Source of the DNA: Bowmanella pacifica
GTDB taxonomy: Bacteria; Pseudomonadota; Gammaproteobacteria; Enterobacterales; Alteromonadaceae
NCBI RefSeq assembly: GCF_014645355.1
Contig: NZ_BMLS01000004.1
Location: forward strand, 124,001-188,000
DNA length: 64,000 nt
Direction of reading: 5' to 3'
The notes beneath the pieces were generated by a model. It did not search any database. It had not been told where the DNA came from and was given only the letters and a program-made list of their open reading frames with translations. A program made the translations under genes and the position numbers. Positions within the stretch are counted from its first letter, which is position 1. Every line of letters starts with the position of its first letter. Below are positions 9,059 through 18,107 of this stretch, one piece after another.

Positions 9059-10273
9059 TCATCCCCCCCGGTAAGCCCTGGCCATATCCCACATGGGAGT
9101 GAAGATCCCCAGTGCCAGCACAAGTACCATGACCGCCACAATGCCAATCAAAATAGGTTCAATCTTGGCAGTCAGGCTTTTTAGATCGTATTCCACTTCA
9201 CGTTCATAGAACTCTGCAACATCGGTTAGCAGCTCGTCCACCCGGCCGGTTTCTTCCCCAACGCTGATCATTTGCAATACCAAGGGAGTGAAAAGTTTGC
9301 TGCCAGCGCAGACTCGGGACAGGCTCTCACCTTTTTCTATATTGCGGCGCATATCAATGATCTGCTTCGCCATGTATTTATTATCCACCGCATCCGCCAC
9401 CAGATTTAGCGCATGAGTTAGAGGCACGCCGGCACGGGTCATCATGGCGAAACTGCGGGCAAAGCGCGATAATAACGAACGGCGTAATATACTGCCGACC
9501 GCATACAATCTCAGTTTATATCTGTCCCAGTTAAAGGCGCCTTGCGTGCTTTTCAGGTAACGCCGTAACAAAAACCAACCCCCAGTCACGGCTAATAACA
9601 TCCAGTGCCAGTAGTGCACGAACAAATTCGACATGCCGATAAGTATTTTGGTCATAGTGGGCAAATCTGCACCCAATTTGGCAAACATGCCGGCAAAGGT
9701 GGGGATTACCCAGATATTCATAATCACCAGGGCGAGAACAATGGCTATCAGTACAAACATGGGATAGCGGGTTGCCGCTTTGATTTGTTTGCGCGTTTCC
9801 TGTTCACGTTCCAGATATTGCGCCAGTAGGCGAAAGGCTTCATCCAAGCGACCGGTGTTTTCCCCCACATGCACCACGCTGACAAACAGACTGTTAAACA
9901 CCCGGCTATGGCGATGCAAGGCATTAGACAGCGAGTGCCCCCGTTCCAGGTGCTCTACCACATCCTGCAATGCTTCCCGCATGCGTATTGAACTGCTGCT
10001 TTCTGCCAGGCCACCTATGGCGCGCAGAATGGGAATACCGGATTTGGTTAACGAATACATCTGCCGGGCAAAGATCACCAGTTCATCCAGCCCCACCCTG
10101 GGTTGAAACCAGGCTATCCGTCGCTGGCTTTTTTCCGCGCTGGCCTGAATAACAATAGGTACCAGATCCCGATTCAGCAGCACCTGAGCAGCGCTGGACT
10201 GATCCTGGGCATCCACAGTGCCGGTTTGCATAGCACCCTCTCGGGTGCGGGCCTGGTAATCAAACTGGGGCAT
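9059..10273 (-). CDS. mshG: MshG, inner-membrane platform protein (GspF/PilC family)
   Basis: Polytopic inner-membrane platform on which the assembly ATPase drives pilus extension. From the start at 10271-10273 (MPQFDYQARTREGAMQTG) the protein has 404 residues, normal for the family. It contains two homologous T2SSF domains: the first around FARQMYSLTKSGIPI to LFVSVVHVGENTGRLDEA, the second around FARSFAMMTRAGVPL to ISVGEETGRVDEL. Three membrane segments (about residues 170-190, 220-240, 375-395) fit. A longer reading from 10318 would lie within mshE. It starts one base after the mshE stop. Confidence 0.95.
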   Translation of the reverse strand: MPQFDYQARTREGAMQTGTVDAQDQSSAAQVLLNRDLVPIVIQASAEKSQRRIAWFQPRVGLDELVIFARQMYSLTKSGIPILRAIGGLAESSSSIRMREALQDVVEHLERGHSLSNALHRHSRVFNSLFVSVVHVGENTGRLDEAFRLLAQYLEREQETRKQIKAATRYPMFVLIAIVLALVIMNIWVIPTFAGMFAKLGADLPTMTKILIGMSNLFVHYWHWMLLAVTGGWFLLRRYLKSTQGAFNWDRYKLRLYAVGSILRRSLLSRFARSFAMMTRAGVPLTHALNLVADAVDNKYMAKQIIDMRRNIEKGESLSRVCAGSKLFTPLVLQMISVGEETGRVDELLTDVAEFYEREVEYDLKSLTAKIEPILIGIVAVMVLVLALGIFTPMWDMARAYRGG

Positions 10274-10274
10274 A

Positions 10275-12008
10275 TTAGCTAATTGCCTCCCCTTGCTGCG
10301 CCGGTGTCTGTTCGTCAACCACCATCTCGACCAGTTTCAACACTTCTTCAACTGTTGTCAGGCCTTGCCTGGCATAATCCAGCGCCGCCTTTGAGAGTGG
10401 TTGATAACCGCGACAATGTTTGGCCGCCTGGCTGAAACCGTTAGTGTCTGCGACCTTAAGGGCACTCATCATGCTTTCGGTCATTTCCAGTAATTCAAAT
10501 ACCCCGACACGGCCGCGGTAGCCGGTTTGATGGCATTCATCACAGCCTCTGCCACGCTTAAACGTAATACTGCCAACATCATTGGCCAGACTGCCCAGCC
10601 AGAATAATTCATCTCTATCCGGCTGGTAAGGTTCGGCGCAGTGCGGACAAACCCGCCTGACCAAACGCTGCGCCACAATAGCCCGTAGCGAACTGGCCAC
10701 CAGGTAACCGGGCGCGCCCATATCCAATAAGCGCACGGCACTGCTGACGGCGTCATTGGTGTGTAAAGTGGACAACACCAAATGCCCTGTCAGTGCACCA
10801 CGCAAACCAATCTCGGCGGTTTCATGGTCACGCATCTCACCCACCATGATGACATCCGGATCCTGACGCAAGGTCGTACGCAGCACATTAGAGAAAGTCA
10901 GGCCTATCTTATGGTTTATCTGCACCTGATTGATGCGTGGTAAGCGATATTCCACCGGGTCTTCCACGGTAATGATCTTCACCCCTGGCTGATTCAACTC
11001 GCTTAAGGCGCCATACAAGGTGGTGGTTTTCCCTGAGCCTGTGGGGCCGGTAACCAGCACCATACCATGTGGGCGCTTAAGCAGTTGGCGGAAACGGTGC
11101 AACATGGCTTCTGGCATACCGGTTTCTTCCAGGGCCAGTAAGCCGGCGGACTGATCCAATAAACGCATCACCACAGACTCACCATGCTGAACCGGCATAG
11201 TGGAAAGACGCACATCAATATGGTGGCCTTTTACCTTGATATGGGTGCGCCCGTCCTGAGGCAGACGTTTCTCAGAAATATCCAGGCCGGACATCAGCTT
11301 TAAGCGCAGTACCAAGGCCGAGGCAATATTGCTTTCTTTAATCAGGTTTTCCTGCAGCACCCCATCCACCCGCAAGCGAATACGCAGCATCTGTTCATCG
11401 GGCTCAATATGAATATCCGATGCCTGCATTTGTACGGCATCCTCAAAAATCGACTTGAGCAGCCTGGCCACGGCGGTATCTTCTTCCTCCGCGCCCATGT
11501 CGGCAAAATCAAACTCGGTAGCTTCCCTATGCTCGCTGGCCAATTCCTGGGCAAAAGAGGCGATGTCTTCGGTGCGTCGATAATGCCGGTCAAAGGCAGA
11601 CAACAACTGCGACTCCCGCACAACGGCGACCCGGATTGGCTTTTTCAGTAAGTTAGCCAGGGTGTCCAACGCCGCCAAATCCGCCGGATCGCTCATGCCC
11701 ACCAGCACGTACTCAGGATTATTATCCAGCACTAGCGCCCGATACCGGCGAGCCTGCACTTCGGGTAACAACTTGATGGCATCTGGCTGCAGTGACCTTG
11801 TACTGATATCAATAAAGGGCACATTTAACTGCTGGGATAAGAAGGTCAGCAGTTGAGTCTCGCTGACCAAGCCAAGATCGGTCAGTGTATGGCCCAACTT
11901 GCGGCCGGACTGGCGCTGGGCCGTCAGGGCTTGTTGCAGTTGTTCCTCGCTGATCACCCCTTCATGTACCAACAAATCACCTAGGCGCATTTTAAGCTTG
12001 GGCTGCAT
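10275..12008 (-). CDS. mshE: MshE, MSHA extension ATPase with c-di-GMP-binding N-domain
   Basis: Hexameric GspE/PilB-type ATPase that powers MSHA pilus extension. Residues 8-31 start RLGDLLVHEGVISEEQLQQA, the MshEN motif known from Vibrio cholerae MshE to bind c-di-GMP, and a second half-motif (KLGHTLTDLGLVSETQL) follows. The catalytic domain has Walker A GPTGSGKTTT (about residue 320), the Asp box, Walker B DVIMVGEMRD (about 390), the His box (STLHTND), and two cysteine pairs (CPHC, CDEC) for zinc. It is 577 residues, full length. It lies between mshN and mshG, and is expected to respond directly to c-di-GMP. Confidence 0.97.
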   Translation of the reverse strand: MQPKLKMRLGDLLVHEGVISEEQLQQALTAQRQSGRKLGHTLTDLGLVSETQLLTFLSQQLNVPFIDISTRSLQPDAIKLLPEVQARRYRALVLDNNPEYVLVGMSDPADLAALDTLANLLKKPIRVAVVRESQLLSAFDRHYRRTEDIASFAQELASEHREATEFDFADMGAEEEDTAVARLLKSIFEDAVQMQASDIHIEPDEQMLRIRLRVDGVLQENLIKESNIASALVLRLKLMSGLDISEKRLPQDGRTHIKVKGHHIDVRLSTMPVQHGESVVMRLLDQSAGLLALEETGMPEAMLHRFRQLLKRPHGMVLVTGPTGSGKTTTLYGALSELNQPGVKIITVEDPVEYRLPRINQVQINHKIGLTFSNVLRTTLRQDPDVIMVGEMRDHETAEIGLRGALTGHLVLSTLHTNDAVSSAVRLLDMGAPGYLVASSLRAIVAQRLVRRVCPHCAEPYQPDRDELFWLGSLANDVGSITFKRGRGCDECHQTGYRGRVGVFELLEMTESMMSALKVADTNGFSQAAKHCRGYQPLSKAALDYARQGLTTVEEVLKLVEMVVDEQTPAQQGEAIS

Positions 12009-12010
12009 AC

Positions 12011-13051
12011 TTAGTTTCCTCCCAAGGCATTTAGGCGCTGCACAACAAAGCTTTGCAGCGATGCATTGAGCTGAGCACTATGGCGCAGCCACTGATAATG
12101 TTCGCGGGCCAGGTCTGCTTCACCACTTTGGTCCAGGCTGACTGCCAGCCCCATACGCCATTCCACTCTTTGCGGCTGGTATTGGCTTAACAGCCTGTAA
12201 TCCTCAACGGCCAAGGGTAGCTCTGCGGCTTGCTGTGCTAACTGTGCACGCAAGGCGAAATAATCTGCATCAGCCAAAATTGACGGCTGATGCTGCTTCA
12301 ATAGGGCCAGCGCTTCGGTTTGGCGCTGCTCGGCAACCAACATACGCGCCAACATCAATCTAACAGAAGGGGTCTGTTCAAAGCGCGCCACGCCGTCTTG
12401 GAGTAATTGTTTCGCGCTGTCACGTTGCCCAAGCCCATACATGAGTTCCGCCAGACGTAAACGCACCGCATGCTGGTGAGGCCTTATCTGTAACATCTCG
12501 GCTAACAGCTTTTGCGCTGACTCAAACTGGTTTTGTGCCAGCGCCTGCCGAGCCCTTTCACGCAGCCCGGCCCATTGCATATCTTGTTCGGATGCAGGCT
12601 TGGAAATACTCAATTTACCCTGAGATGCAGGCCGTTCTTGCTCTGCGAATGCAGGTGCAGGTGCAGGTGCAGGTGCAGGTGCAGGCAAAGATTCAAGCGC
12701 AGGCAGTGCATTTTGGCTCACCGGCGGTGCGACAGGTTCGGATGGCGGAACAAACTCCGGCAACAACTCTGGCTTAGTTGCCTGAGGCGGTGCAACCGGC
12801 ACTTCAGCTTGGTTGTTGGTGACCACTGCCGCCGGCCTCTCGACCACTGAAACAGGGGGAGCCTTCACCTCGCGATCTAACCATTGTGGAACCAGCCAAT
12901 AGCCAAGCACCAACACCAGGCCTAAAGGCAGTACCCCAAACACCCACCATACACTGCGACGTGGTGCCGGGGGCTGGTATTCGGCCTGCACACCACCTGG
13001 CGCTGACTGGCGGCTTTCCAGGTCCCTGAGCATTTTATTGACAACGCTCAT
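12011..13051 (-). CDS. mshN: MshN, TPR-containing MSHA biogenesis protein
   Basis: Membrane-anchored protein with a TPR region, needed for MSHA assembly but of unclear exact role. From the start at 13049-13051 (MSVVNKMLRDLESRQ) it has 346 residues. After a short cytoplasmic head comes one membrane segment (about residues 32-55), then a proline/alanine/valine-rich linker including a run of PA dipeptides (about residues 122-133). TPR-like helices follow (from RERARQALAQNQFESAQ to the C-terminus). The start overlaps the mshM stop as ATGA. The linker probably spans the periplasm toward peptidoglycan or the secretin. Confidence 0.9.
   Translation of the reverse strand: MSVVNKMLRDLESRQSAPGGVQAEYQPPAPRRSVWWVFGVLPLGLVLVLGYWLVPQWLDREVKAPPVSVVERPAAVVTNNQAEVPVAPPQATKPELLPEFVPPSEPVAPPVSQNALPALESLPAPAPAPAPAPAFAEQERPASQGKLSISKPASEQDMQWAGLRERARQALAQNQFESAQKLLAEMLQIRPHQHAVRLRLAELMYGLGQRDSAKQLLQDGVARFEQTPSVRLMLARMLVAEQRQTEALALLKQHQPSILADADYFALRAQLAQQAAELPLAVEDYRLLSQYQPQRVEWRMGLAVSLDQSGEADLAREHYQWLRHSAQLNASLQSFVVQRLNALGGN
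12651..12686 (-). repeat. Six-unit hexanucleotide repeat encoding Pro-Ala in mshN
   Basis: Six tandem copies of GCAGGT on the plus strand (last copy GCAGGC), read on the minus strand as alternating Pro-Ala codons. The copies are nearly identical at the DNA level, so slippage could change linker length in steps of two residues without a frameshift. Confidence 0.85.
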
Positions 13052-13956
13052 AGCCACCTCAGCCAAAACCAGTAACCCGCCCCTAGCAACAACACACCAG
13101 CCAGTAAAGAAAACAACAAGGGCCAGGCTAGTCTGGTGGAAGATTGAATCGCCGCCTCGGTATCTTGTACCGCCAGTTGCATATGGGTAGGTGTAACCTG
13201 CATTTTGCCCTCACCAAATGCCAGCATCAGCGCTTTGTGACAAAGCACATTCACCAGCCTGGGCGTTCCCTGGGAAGCGCGGAATAGCTTTTTGCAGCAA
13301 GCGGCACTGAATACGTCGCCGCCACGATAACCGGCAACCTGCATACGATGGCGCACATACTGGGTAAGCTGATCTAAGTCCATGACAGATAGCTGATAAC
13401 TAAAGCCGATACGCTGCTTGAGTTGGCGCAGCTCCGGCAAGGCCAGTTTCGTATCCAATTCAGGTTGACCAAACAATACCACCTGCAAAAGCTTTTGGGA
13501 CTCGGTTTCCAGGTTACTGAACAAGCGCAAGGCTTCAATACTCTCAACCGGCAGTGCCTGGGCTTCATCGATGATCAGTACAGCGGCCTGGCCCTGACGA
13601 TGAATATCGATAAGACGCTGCTGGATACGCTGAGTAAATTCCTGTTGGTCAACAGGGCCATCAAAAATCACCCCCAGCTCCCTGGCCACCGCCAACCTTA
13701 ACTCAGCAGGTGATAGGTAAGGGTTGGGAATGTAGGCCGAAACAAAGTGATCCGGTAATTCATTCAACAGCTTACGACACAGCAGAGTTTTACCTGTGCC
13801 CACTTCGCCGGTCACCTTGATAAAGCCCTCACCGGTTTTCAGTGCCAAGGTCAGTACTTCAATGGCTTGCTTATGACTGGGCAGGCCGAAGTAGTAGCTG
13901 GTATTTGGCGTTAGCGTAAAAGGCAGTTCCCGTAAGCCGAAATGGTACAAGTACAT
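13048..13956 (-). CDS. mshM: MshM, AAA+ ATPase of MSHA biogenesis (ExeA/GspA-like)
   Basis: ExeA/GspA-like ATPase of 302 residues that probably helps insert or assemble the secretin through the peptidoglycan. It starts MYLYHFGLRELPFTLTPNTS, typical of the family. Walker A GEVGTGKTLL lies at about residues 49-58 and Walker B VLIIDEAQAL near 126-135, with a sensor region around LRQLKQRIGF. A single C-terminal membrane segment (about residues 278-300) ends the protein, with no periplasmic peptidoglycan-binding domain. It follows mshL with a 2-bp gap and overlaps mshN by 4 bp. Confidence 0.93.
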   Translation of the reverse strand: MYLYHFGLRELPFTLTPNTSYYFGLPSHKQAIEVLTLALKTGEGFIKVTGEVGTGKTLLCRKLLNELPDHFVSAYIPNPYLSPAELRLAVARELGVIFDGPVDQQEFTQRIQQRLIDIHRQGQAAVLIIDEAQALPVESIEALRLFSNLETESQKLLQVVLFGQPELDTKLALPELRQLKQRIGFSYQLSVMDLDQLTQYVRHRMQVAGYRGGDVFSAACCKKLFRASQGTPRLVNVLCHKALMLAFGEGKMQVTPTHMQLAVQDTEAAIQSSTRLAWPLLFSLLAGVLLLGAGYWFWLRWL

Positions 13957-13958
13957 AC

Positions 13959-15620
13959 TCAGTTCTCACTGATCCAATCACGCACCTGATCGCGGCTTTG
14001 CATCAACTGCTTACGCCAGGTATCCGGTCCGACGACCGTCGGTTTAAGTAAAATAACCAGCTCTTTTTTCTGCTCCACTTCGCGACGATTTTTGAATAGT
14101 TCGCCCAACACAGGAATGCTACCCAGCACAGGGGTTTTAGAATGATTTTCACTGATGATGGTCTGCATCAAACCGCCAATCACCACGATTTCACCGGAAC
14201 GGGCATGAATAATAGTATCGGACTCACGAATATTGCTTTGTGCCAAGGGCAGGACAAAACGTTCTTCGTTTAGGGTAACCACCTTCTCCTGCTCTTCGGT
14301 TTCAATCACCGAGGGATGCACATGCAGCAGTACGCCACCTTCCTCATCAATTTGCGGTGTCACATCCAGCGCGATACCCGAGAAAAAGGGCGTGAGTTCA
14401 ATATTTGGCGTCACTGCCGTGGTGGACGAGCTGATGGTGCTTTGACTGGACACATCGGTAACGAAATACTCATCGTCCCCGACTTTAATCACCGCTTTTT
14501 GATTATTGGTGGCCGTGACTCTGGGACTGGACAATACCTGCATATTGCCTTGTGAAGACAACAAACTCAGGACGCTGGAAAAGCTGTTCGTTCCAAATGC
14601 AATACTGGTAATGCCACCGAGACTGGCGGACAGGTCATTGCCCACGTCCATACCCGAAAAGCTGATTGGGCCTGTGCGTGTGCTGAAATTCAACTTACTC
14701 CAATCAATACCTTGTTGATACTCATCATTCAGCGTGACCTCAATAATCCGTGCTTCAAGCACCACCTGGCGCTGAATGGTCTGCTGGGAACGAGCCAGAA
14801 ACTCTCCCACAGCGCGAAGCTCATCAGGCATAGCCCTGACAGTAACCAAACCGGCCTGGGGTGAGACGATCACGCTACGCCCCTCCTGCCCACCAACCAG
14901 AGTCATTAGGGCCTCTTTCAGATCTTTCCAGAAGTTGGTTTGCGTGCGGGTCAGTATGTTGGTGCCGTTAATGTTATTGCTGGCATTCACATTATTGCTG
15001 TATTGGTTTCCGCCGGTTTGGCTGTTGCCACCAAAATTATTCAGACCACCATTGTTTGCGCGGTTATTGTTGTTATCAAACTGAGAAACACCACCGGACA
15101 TAATGCTCGACTGTGTGCTGCCATCACGGGTCATCAGCAGATAATTCACCGTGAAGGTTTCAGTACGTATACCCGATGGATAAACACGAAATACGTTACC
15201 ACTGCGCTGAATATCGTAGCCGTACATTTCCTCGCTCAAGTTGAGGGCTTCTTGCAAGGTAACCTGTTTCAAATCCAGTGAAATAGCACCCTGTACCTGG
15301 GGATGAATGGCCACACTGAAGGGCGTTCCTTCTACCAGGCCACTGAAAAACACGGCGGCGGCCACCTGCTCGGCTTTCACATCAAACCGTTCTTCACTAA
15401 ACAGGCTTGGCTGCTGCTCGTTAACGCCCGCACCGCCAGCCAATAACGCAGAAACAGCGTCAGGCACCTGAGTAAGAGGCGCACTAACCGAATGGCTCTG
15501 AGCGGCTTGTTCATCAACGGCATCCTGTATATGTGCAGCGGCAGTCTGGCCACCATCGTTGCTTTGACAGGCAACCAGCAAGCTCCACCCAACAAGCAGT
15601 AATAAGGGCTTAAAATTCAT
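13959..15620 (-). CDS. mshL: MshL, outer-membrane secretin (lipoprotein)
   Basis: Secretin of the MSHA system, forming the outer-membrane channel for the pilus. The N-terminus MNFKPLLLLVGWSLLVACQS is a lipoprotein signal with a lipobox ending at Cys18. A secretin/TonB short N-domain (about residues 75-150) is followed by an asparagine-rich low-complexity linker (about 180-225), an N-domain with VTVRAMPDELRAVGEFL, and the C-terminal secretin barrel. The barrel contains VLSSPRVTATNNQKAVIKVG and the GEIVVIGGLMQ...PVLGSIPVLGELF signature. At 553 residues it is full length. It overlaps mshK by 11 bp. Confidence 0.95.
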   Translation of the reverse strand: MNFKPLLLLVGWSLLVACQSNDGGQTAAAHIQDAVDEQAAQSHSVSAPLTQVPDAVSALLAGGAGVNEQQPSLFSEERFDVKAEQVAAAVFFSGLVEGTPFSVAIHPQVQGAISLDLKQVTLQEALNLSEEMYGYDIQRSGNVFRVYPSGIRTETFTVNYLLMTRDGSTQSSIMSGGVSQFDNNNNRANNGGLNNFGGNSQTGGNQYSNNVNASNNINGTNILTRTQTNFWKDLKEALMTLVGGQEGRSVIVSPQAGLVTVRAMPDELRAVGEFLARSQQTIQRQVVLEARIIEVTLNDEYQQGIDWSKLNFSTRTGPISFSGMDVGNDLSASLGGITSIAFGTNSFSSVLSLLSSQGNMQVLSSPRVTATNNQKAVIKVGDDEYFVTDVSSQSTISSSTTAVTPNIELTPFFSGIALDVTPQIDEEGGVLLHVHPSVIETEEQEKVVTLNEERFVLPLAQSNIRESDTIIHARSGEIVVIGGLMQTIISENHSKTPVLGSIPVLGELFKNRREVEQKKELVILLKPTVVGPDTWRKQLMQSRDQVRDWISEN

Positions 15621-15939
15621 CTGCTTTGTCCTTTACCTTGGTATTGTTTAGCGTCAACACGCGCGTCTGACCTTGCTCGTCAAAATGTACCGCACCCGCT
15701 TCTATCGCTGTCACAACAAAATTTCCCAATTTATCCCCAACATGCACAATACGCTGATTAACAATGGCGTAACGCCGCCCTTCGGCGACAAATATGGCGC
15801 TGACCCGCAGCGACGACAAACCTGGCTCAGATAGCGAACCTTGTTCTTGCTGTAGGATCAGCGGCCTCGTCGGATCTCGCAGCACCTTATTATCTGCACT
15901 CAACAACAAGGCGATATAAGCAGAAGTCAGAATCACCAT
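15610..15939 (-). CDS. mshK: MshK, MSHA biogenesis protein (PilP/GspC-like)
   Basis: Small periplasmic protein of 109 residues between mshJ and mshL. An N-terminal hydrophobic stretch (MVILTSAYIALLLS) is probably a signal or anchor. DPTRPL follows, a motif seen in MshK and related proteins that dock on the secretin. The remainder (SLRVSAIFVAEGRRYAIVNQ, HVGDKLGNFVVTAIE) fits the GspC/PilP-type homology-region fold. Its start codon shares one base with the mshJ stop. The function as link between the inner-membrane complex and MshL is inferred from family and position. Confidence 0.85.
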   Translation of the reverse strand: MVILTSAYIALLLSADNKVLRDPTRPLILQQEQGSLSEPGLSSLRVSAIFVAEGRRYAIVNQRIVHVGDKLGNFVVTAIEAGAVHFDEQGQTRVLTLNNTKVKDKADEF

Positions 15940-16583
15940 TACACTCCCACAAAAGCCTTACCCGTACTCAGGGTATAAAGTTCCAAACGCAATCTGGCCT
16001 TAGGATAGTCTGCCACTTCATAGTCAAAGCTTTGCCAGTAAAACTGCCAGGGCAATGATTGCAAATGTTGCAGGTATTCCTGAATGGCGAAGTAACGTCC
16101 TTCCACCACCAGCACCAATCCTTGTTGGTAGAGGCTCAATTCTGACGAGGCCATCTTCTGGTTCATAACACTGACTGGGGGCTGTGAGCTTAATTCGATC
16201 AACTTCAGTTCGGGATGCTTTGCCAACAATTGTTGCAGCACTTCCTTCATTCGCTTGGCGGGAATAAGCTGGCCGGTCTGCTCTGCCAAAGTCTGACGCA
16301 AGGCATCTTGCTCCATCAGCAGGGCATCAATACGCTGATTTAACGGCGCATCCGGATCGATATTGGCCGCCAGCAACTCACTCAACTGTTGCTGTAAGCC
16401 GTGACCTTGACTCACCTTGCGCCCATGCTCAGCCTGCAGTGCCTGTAACGCTGTAACGCTTGGACCGAGTAACAGATACCAACCGCCATACAAAAGCAAA
16501 AACAATCCTGCCAACATCATCCAAACCCGTTCTCGCACCGAACGAGACAAAAAGGCTTCACTGAGCTTCTGAGCGCTATTCAT
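15939..16583 (-). CDS. mshJ: MshJ, PilO-like inner-membrane alignment protein
   Basis: Bitopic inner-membrane protein of 214 residues, the PilO-like member of the MSHA alignment complex. One membrane segment (about residues 19-40, WMMLAGLFLLLYGGWYLLL) follows a short cytoplasmic head. A coiled coil (about residues 45-110) and a C-terminal ferredoxin-like periplasmic domain (ELKLIELSSQPP, YLQHLQSLPWQFYWQSFDYE) complete the PilO layout. The start overlaps the upstream PilN-like gene by 8 bp. Confidence 0.88.
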   Translation of the reverse strand: MNSAQKLSEAFLSRSVRERVWMMLAGLFLLLYGGWYLLLGPSVTALQALQAEHGRKVSQGHGLQQQLSELLAANIDPDAPLNQRIDALLMEQDALRQTLAEQTGQLIPAKRMKEVLQQLLAKHPELKLIELSSQPPVSVMNQKMASSELSLYQQGLVLVVEGRYFAIQEYLQHLQSLPWQFYWQSFDYEVADYPKARLRLELYTLSTGKAFVGV

Positions 16584-17178
16584 CTGCCACCTTTTGCTGA
16601 CCTGGAAACGCGGAACTCAACACAAATTGCAGGTTATCTTGTGTATCGCGGGTCAGCGTTACATTAGAAAACTCTTTGCCTTGAAAGTAAGGAGACTGAG
16701 ACAACCTGTCCAACCAGGCTGGTAAGGCTTCACTTTGTTGTACGCCACCTTGTAAATACATCTGGGTGCCTCTGACCTGAATCTGATTCAGCCAGATACC
16801 GTCCTCGTGGTACTTCGCCAGCTCCAACATAAAGGTCGCATACCCAGGCGCCCCGCTATCCTTCTGTTGCAGTAAATTCTGAATCTGCTTAAGCGTATCA
16901 ACTTGTTCCTGTAATCCCACCACCCGTCTGGCGAGCTCCTCACTGGGCTCTCTTGCCAGCAACTGCTGTTGTGATGCGATCTGTGTACGCTGATGTTGTA
17001 ATCGTTGTCCGGCTTGTTGTTCAACCACCTGCCAATAAGCCAGCTGTCGCTCGGCATACCCCCATCCCAGCAACAACAAGATTACGACTAACGCCCAAAC
17101 CAATAGCATAAAGGGTAACGTTAACAGCACATATCGGGGGCGCATCTCCTCTGAGTAAAGGTTTACACTAAACTTCAT
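16576..17178 (-). CDS. PilN-like MSHA biogenesis protein (second MshI-type gene)
   Basis: Bitopic inner-membrane protein of 200 residues equivalent to PilN. It begins MKFSVNLYSEEMRPR, where the INLY-like motif (here VNLY) is the part of PilN-type proteins that binds the PilM-like partner. A membrane segment follows (about residues 18-40), then a coiled coil (about 45-105) and a periplasmic domain (GIWLNQIQVRGTQMYLQG). It overlaps mshI by 4 bp (ATGA) and mshJ by 8 bp. Some annotations call this gene mshI1 or mshI2; I leave the symbol empty. Confidence 0.88.
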   Translation of the reverse strand: MKFSVNLYSEEMRPRYVLLTLPFMLLVWALVVILLLLGWGYAERQLAYWQVVEQQAGQRLQHQRTQIASQQQLLAREPSEELARRVVGLQEQVDTLKQIQNLLQQKDSGAPGYATFMLELAKYHEDGIWLNQIQVRGTQMYLQGGVQQSEALPAWLDRLSQSPYFQGKEFSNVTLTRDTQDNLQFVLSSAFPGQQKVADE

Positions 17179-18107
17179 TCGCCCGTCCCTCGCTGCTGGC
17201 GCATCGCCGCCCCAAGGCTGGTCAAACTGCCAGATGAGAAACTCAGCCCATCGGCATGGGCAAGGTTAGGCTCAATGATTTGCGTGTCCAGCAGGGTTGC
17301 TTCCTGAAGTAGTTGAGCCAACTCGGCCATAAAAGGCGTATCGATGCAGAGCAACAGCTTTCTAACCGGTGCCTGGCGTAACTGGCTGTCGAAATAATCC
17401 ATAGAGCGCTGAATTTCCAGGCTCAGGCTATCTGCCACACCTTGATGGATCTGCTCCAATCCATAACTGCTAAGTTGTTCATAGCCACGTAAGCGACGGG
17501 TAAAATACAGTTTGCTGTCTTTAATGATATTAAGTGAAATGGCTTCTCCCGGCTCTTGCAACAAGGTGATTTGCGCATCCTGGTGAGGCTCAAGCAAGTC
17601 ACATTGGCTAAGCTCTTCTATGCCGATTGTGGCAAGTTGCAGCCCGGCCTTGGCAATGCCCTGAACAACGTCCTCAACCAGGCTCTTGGGTACGGCGACC
17701 ACGTTAATCTTGTTGGTTCCCGTTGGCTGAGCTGGCATATCAAAATAATCCACCTGCATCTCGTCCTGAGTAGCAAGCAGCTCCCGCACCGACCAGCTCA
17801 AAGCTGGCACTATCTCCAATTCAGGTACGGGTGGGCGATCAACCTGTAGTAACTGGTAACGGTTGGTAGAGAAAACCAAATGGCAGGGCGTGTTAGCGGC
17901 GCGGTGATTCTCAACCCAGAGGGTCAGGGCGGCAACCCAATCGTGAGAATCCATTTTATGTTGGTCCAGCCAATAAGGCTGACCTTCTTTTAATCCCAAT
18001 AGCGACAACATGACACCATGCTGGCCAAACTCCAGACCAACCGAAAAATAGGCAGTTGATTTACGCCAACTGCTTGTTAACACATCCTTCCACCCAAGGT
18101 GCATCAT
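17175..18107 (-). CDS. mshI: MshI, PilM-like actin-fold protein
   Basis: Cytoplasmic protein of 310 residues, equivalent to PilM, which binds the N-terminal tail of the PilN-like partner and completes the inner-membrane complex. The actin-like fold is suggested by YFSVGLEFGQHGVMLSLL near the N-terminus and by SSGSLTSLGAAMRQ at the C-terminus; nucleotide-binding motifs are weak, as is usual for MshI. It is the first gene of the MSHA locus here. The 208 bp upstream (18108-18315) separate it from a divergent gene and must hold its promoter. No mshH/csrD-type gene precedes it. Confidence 0.88.
   Translation of the reverse strand: MMHLGWKDVLTSSWRKSTAYFSVGLEFGQHGVMLSLLGLKEGQPYWLDQHKMDSHDWVAALTLWVENHRAANTPCHLVFSTNRYQLLQVDRPPVPELEIVPALSWSVRELLATQDEMQVDYFDMPAQPTGTNKINVVAVPKSLVEDVVQGIAKAGLQLATIGIEELSQCDLLEPHQDAQITLLQEPGEAISLNIIKDSKLYFTRRLRGYEQLSSYGLEQIHQGVADSLSLEIQRSMDYFDSQLRQAPVRKLLLCIDTPFMAELAQLLQEATLLDTQIIEPNLAHADGLSFSSGSLTSLGAAMRQQRGTGE

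Noticed and set aside
12533-12850. Plus-strand frames with Cys-Arg or Val-Gln runs in the mshN region
   Set aside because: They are produced by the hexanucleotide repeat read in the wrong strand; mshN on the minus strand is well supported.
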